Shown here: positions 20,511 through 22,252 of the stretch, piece after piece
Numbering within the stretch: the first letter of the stretch is position 1
Layout of the letters: every line of letters starts with the position of its first letter
Origin: JANNRA01 sp031401035
Lineage (GTDB): Bacteria; Desulfobacterota; Binatia; HRBIN30; CADEER01
Reading direction: 5' to 3'
DNA: 22,252 nt
NCBI GenBank assembly: GCA_031401035.1
Contig: JANNRA010000039.1
Location: 1-22,252 of the forward strand
Notes under the pieces: model-generated
Seen by the model: only the letters and a program-made list of their open reading frames with translations
What the model was told of the DNA's origin: nothing
Databases searched by the model: none
Translations under genes and position numbers: made by a program

Positions 20511-22249
20511 CCACCGAGCTCAAGCCGATTCTCGACCGCCTGCGCCGCCGCCTGCACGAGCGCCTCGCCGTCGTCGCGCCGCTGCGCGCGCTGGCCGAAC
20601 GCCGCGAGGAGCTCGACGCCCTGCTCGCCGACCTCGACCGGCAGATCGCGCGCGTGCAGCGCGCCGCGGTGATCACGCTGGTCGGCGCCACCGGCGCCGG
20701 CAAGTCGACGCTGCTCAACGCCCTGGCCGGGCGGCGCATCGCCCAGGAGGGCCTCGACCGGCCGACGACGCGCCGGCCGGTGGTCTACGCGCCGCTCGAC
20801 GCCGACGTCAGCGAGCTGGTCGGCGAGGCGGTCGCCCAACCCGGCGGTCGCGACAGCGAGGGCGGCGCGGTGGTCGAGCGCTACGACGCCGCCAGCGGAC
20901 CGTGGACGGCTCAGGTGCTGGTCGACGCGCCGGACATGAACAGCATCGACGAGCAGCACCGCGCGACGGTGACGGCGCTGGCCGAGCGCAGCGACGTGCT
21001 GGTGATCGTGCTGCACCATCAGTCGGTGCTGGAGGAGGCGTCGGTGTCGTTCGTCGACGCCTTCGCCGGCCGCCGCCAGTTGCTCTTCGTGCTCAATCGC
21101 AGCGACGAGCTGACGCCCGAGGCGCGCGACGCCCTGTTGGCGCAGGTGCGCCAGCTCGCCGCGACGCGCTGGCAGGCGCCCGACGCGCCGGTCCTCGCCA
21201 CCAGCGCGCGCGCGGCGCAGACGCAGCCGCGCGCCGAAGGCTGGGCCGAGCTCTGTCAGGCCCTGCAGGCGCTGGTGCGCGACAGCGCCCTGAGCGGCGT
21301 GCGCCGTCTCAACGCGCTCGGCACCGCGGCGCAACTGGCGGCGCTGTTCGGCGCCGTGCGCGAGGAGGTCGGCGGCGATCTCGCGGCCCTGCCCGGCGAC
21401 GCGGCGAGCGGCCTCGACCACCTCGGCGAGCGCTGCGCGGCGGATGTCGCCGCGCGCCTGGCGCTGCGCCGCGCCGATGTCTGCGAGCAGCTGTGGAGCG
21501 AGACGGCGCGGCGTTGGGACGGGCCGGGCGGTTGGGCGCTGCGCGGCGGCGGCCTCGCCTCGCTCGGCCTCGGCGCCGGCGCGGCGCTGGCGACGCGCAA
21601 TCCGATCCTCGCCGTCGGGACGGCCGCCGGCGCCCTGGCCGCCGATCAGGTGCAGCGCGTGCTGCGCGAGCAGCGCGTCGGCGACGCGGCGGCGCTGCTG
21701 CCGCCGCCGTCGGAGTTCGCCGCCTGGTTCGCCGCGGCGCTGTCGCCGGCGCGCGTGCGCGCCGCGCGCCTCACCGGCGCCGCCGACGGACTCGGCCTGC
21801 CCGGCCCCGACGCGGCGCGCGCCGCCGCCGGCAGCGCCGTCGAGGATGCCTGGGCGCGCCTGGTCGGCCACGATCTCCCCGCCGCCGCCGAGCGCGGCGC
21901 GCTGCGCTACGTCGGCTGGCTGCTCGACCTGCCGGTCTACGCGTTGGTCGTCTGGGTGGTGTGGCAGGTGGCGCACGGCTGCATCGCCGGCATGTACGCC
22001 GGCGTCGATTTCCTGCTCAACGCCGCCCTGCTGCTCGCCGCCTGGCTGTTCGCCGTGCGCCTGGTCGTGCGCCGCGGCCTCGCCTGGCGCGCCCGCCGCC
22101 TGCTCGCCGGCGTCATCCTGCGCGCCCGCCAGGCGCTCGGCGCCCAGGCCGACACCGCCCGCGAGTCGGTGCGCGAGGCGGCCGCGACGCAACAGGCGAC
22201 CCTCACCGCCCTCGCCGCCCTCGACAGCGAGTGGCGCGCGGCGTTGTGA
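20507..22249 (+). CDS. Dynamin-like / GTPase-domain membrane protein, second of a pair (580 aa)
   Basis: The G domain has all motifs in good form: P-loop GATGAGKS (60-67), G2 Thr in RPTTRR (85-90), G3 DAPD (140-143), G4 NRSD (197-200) and a G5 candidate TSA (232-234). Helical regions flank a hydrophobic segment (about 345-380). Two strong transmembrane helices follow (about 470-490 and 500-522), forming a hairpin with a short loop, and then a basic amphipathic tail with a helical end (ARESVREAAATQQATL). It resembles YfjP/YeeP-like and dynamin-like membrane GTPases. The ATGA overlap with the upstream GTPase implies roughly equal synthesis and a joint complex. The gene ends three bases before the end of the window, so further operon members cannot be seen. 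Confidence 0.8.
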   Translation: MTTELKPILDRLRRRLHERLAVVAPLRALAERREELDALLADLDRQIARVQRAAVITLVGATGAGKSTLLNALAGRRIAQEGLDRPTTRRPVVYAPLDADVSELVGEAVAQPGGRDSEGGAVVERYDAASGPWTAQVLVDAPDMNSIDEQHRATVTALAERSDVLVIVLHHQSVLEEASVSFVDAFAGRRQLLFVLNRSDELTPEARDALLAQVRQLAATRWQAPDAPVLATSARAAQTQPRAEGWAELCQALQALVRDSALSGVRRLNALGTAAQLAALFGAVREEVGGDLAALPGDAASGLDHLGERCAADVAARLALRRADVCEQLWSETARRWDGPGGWALRGGGLASLGLGAGAALATRNPILAVGTAAGALAADQVQRVLREQRVGDAAALLPPPSEFAAWFAAALSPARVRAARLTGAADGLGLPGPDAARAAAGSAVEDAWARLVGHDLPAAAERGALRYVGWLLDLPVYALVVWVVWQVAHGCIAGMYAGVDFLLNAALLLAAWLFAVRLVVRRGLAWRARRLLAGVILRARQALGAQADTARESVREAAATQQATLTALAALDSEWRAAL

Positions 22250-22252
22250 GGC

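Noticed and set aside
20189..22192. 667-codon antisense frame over the second GTPase gene
   Set aside because: Low-complexity Arg/Gly/Ala sequence without motifs; a shadow of the real gene.

Overview
The window is 22,252 bases of very GC-rich DNA (around 70% or more in most genes) that is gene-dense, with long antisense shadow frames. It suggests an environmental bacterium of the deltaproteobacterial / Binatota-like kind. That assignment is an inference from three things: the GC content, a dockerin-like secreted protein remnant of a style I associate with those genomes, and a mix of cytochrome P450, COQ4-like, AHL-lactonase-like and PPOX genes. No rRNA, tRNA, CRISPR array or complete insertion sequence was seen.

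Layout. (1) 1-5840, plus strand: a nitrogen-scavenging operon with the 3' end of a DUF1989 urea carboxylase-associated protein, a full 1206-residue urea (or guanidine) carboxylase, and allophanate hydrolase. Two palindromic repeat elements sit in this operon, one of them in frame inside the carboxylase gene. (2) 5841-8563: an accessory stretch with lower GC. It holds a nucleotidyltransferase plus 72-residue protein pair (minus), a COQ4-like gene (plus) and a dockerin-like pseudogene (minus). Two copies of what looks like a transposase C-terminal tail, 42 of 46 bases identical and in the same orientation, lie at its two ends. (3) 8752-10947, minus: a 40-residue secreted peptide with a strong ribosome binding site, a cytochrome P450 and a GNAT acetyltransferase, with palindromes that look like operators. 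(4) 11058-14922: two sensor histidine kinases facing each other, their 3' ends overlapping by 23 bases. (5) 15029-17332, minus: a PPOX-family flavoprotein, an AHL-lactonase-like metallohydrolase and a short zinc-dependent alcohol dehydrogenase. A plus-strand flavin-split-barrel-like protein lies at 17414-18205. (6) 18258-22249: a variant HisI (minus), then, divergently, a translationally coupled pair of dynamin-like GTPases with membrane-inserting segments.

How they work together. The carboxylase converts urea (or guanidine) into a carboxylated product and allophanate hydrolase releases ammonia and CO2. The DUF1989 gene makes a guanidine version of the pathway likely. The two tandem GTPases overlap by ATGA and probably form a hetero-oligomeric membrane-remodelling machine; this is the best candidate here for a poorly described system. 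The accessory stretch reads like DNA acquired or shuffled by a transposon of which only tails remain.
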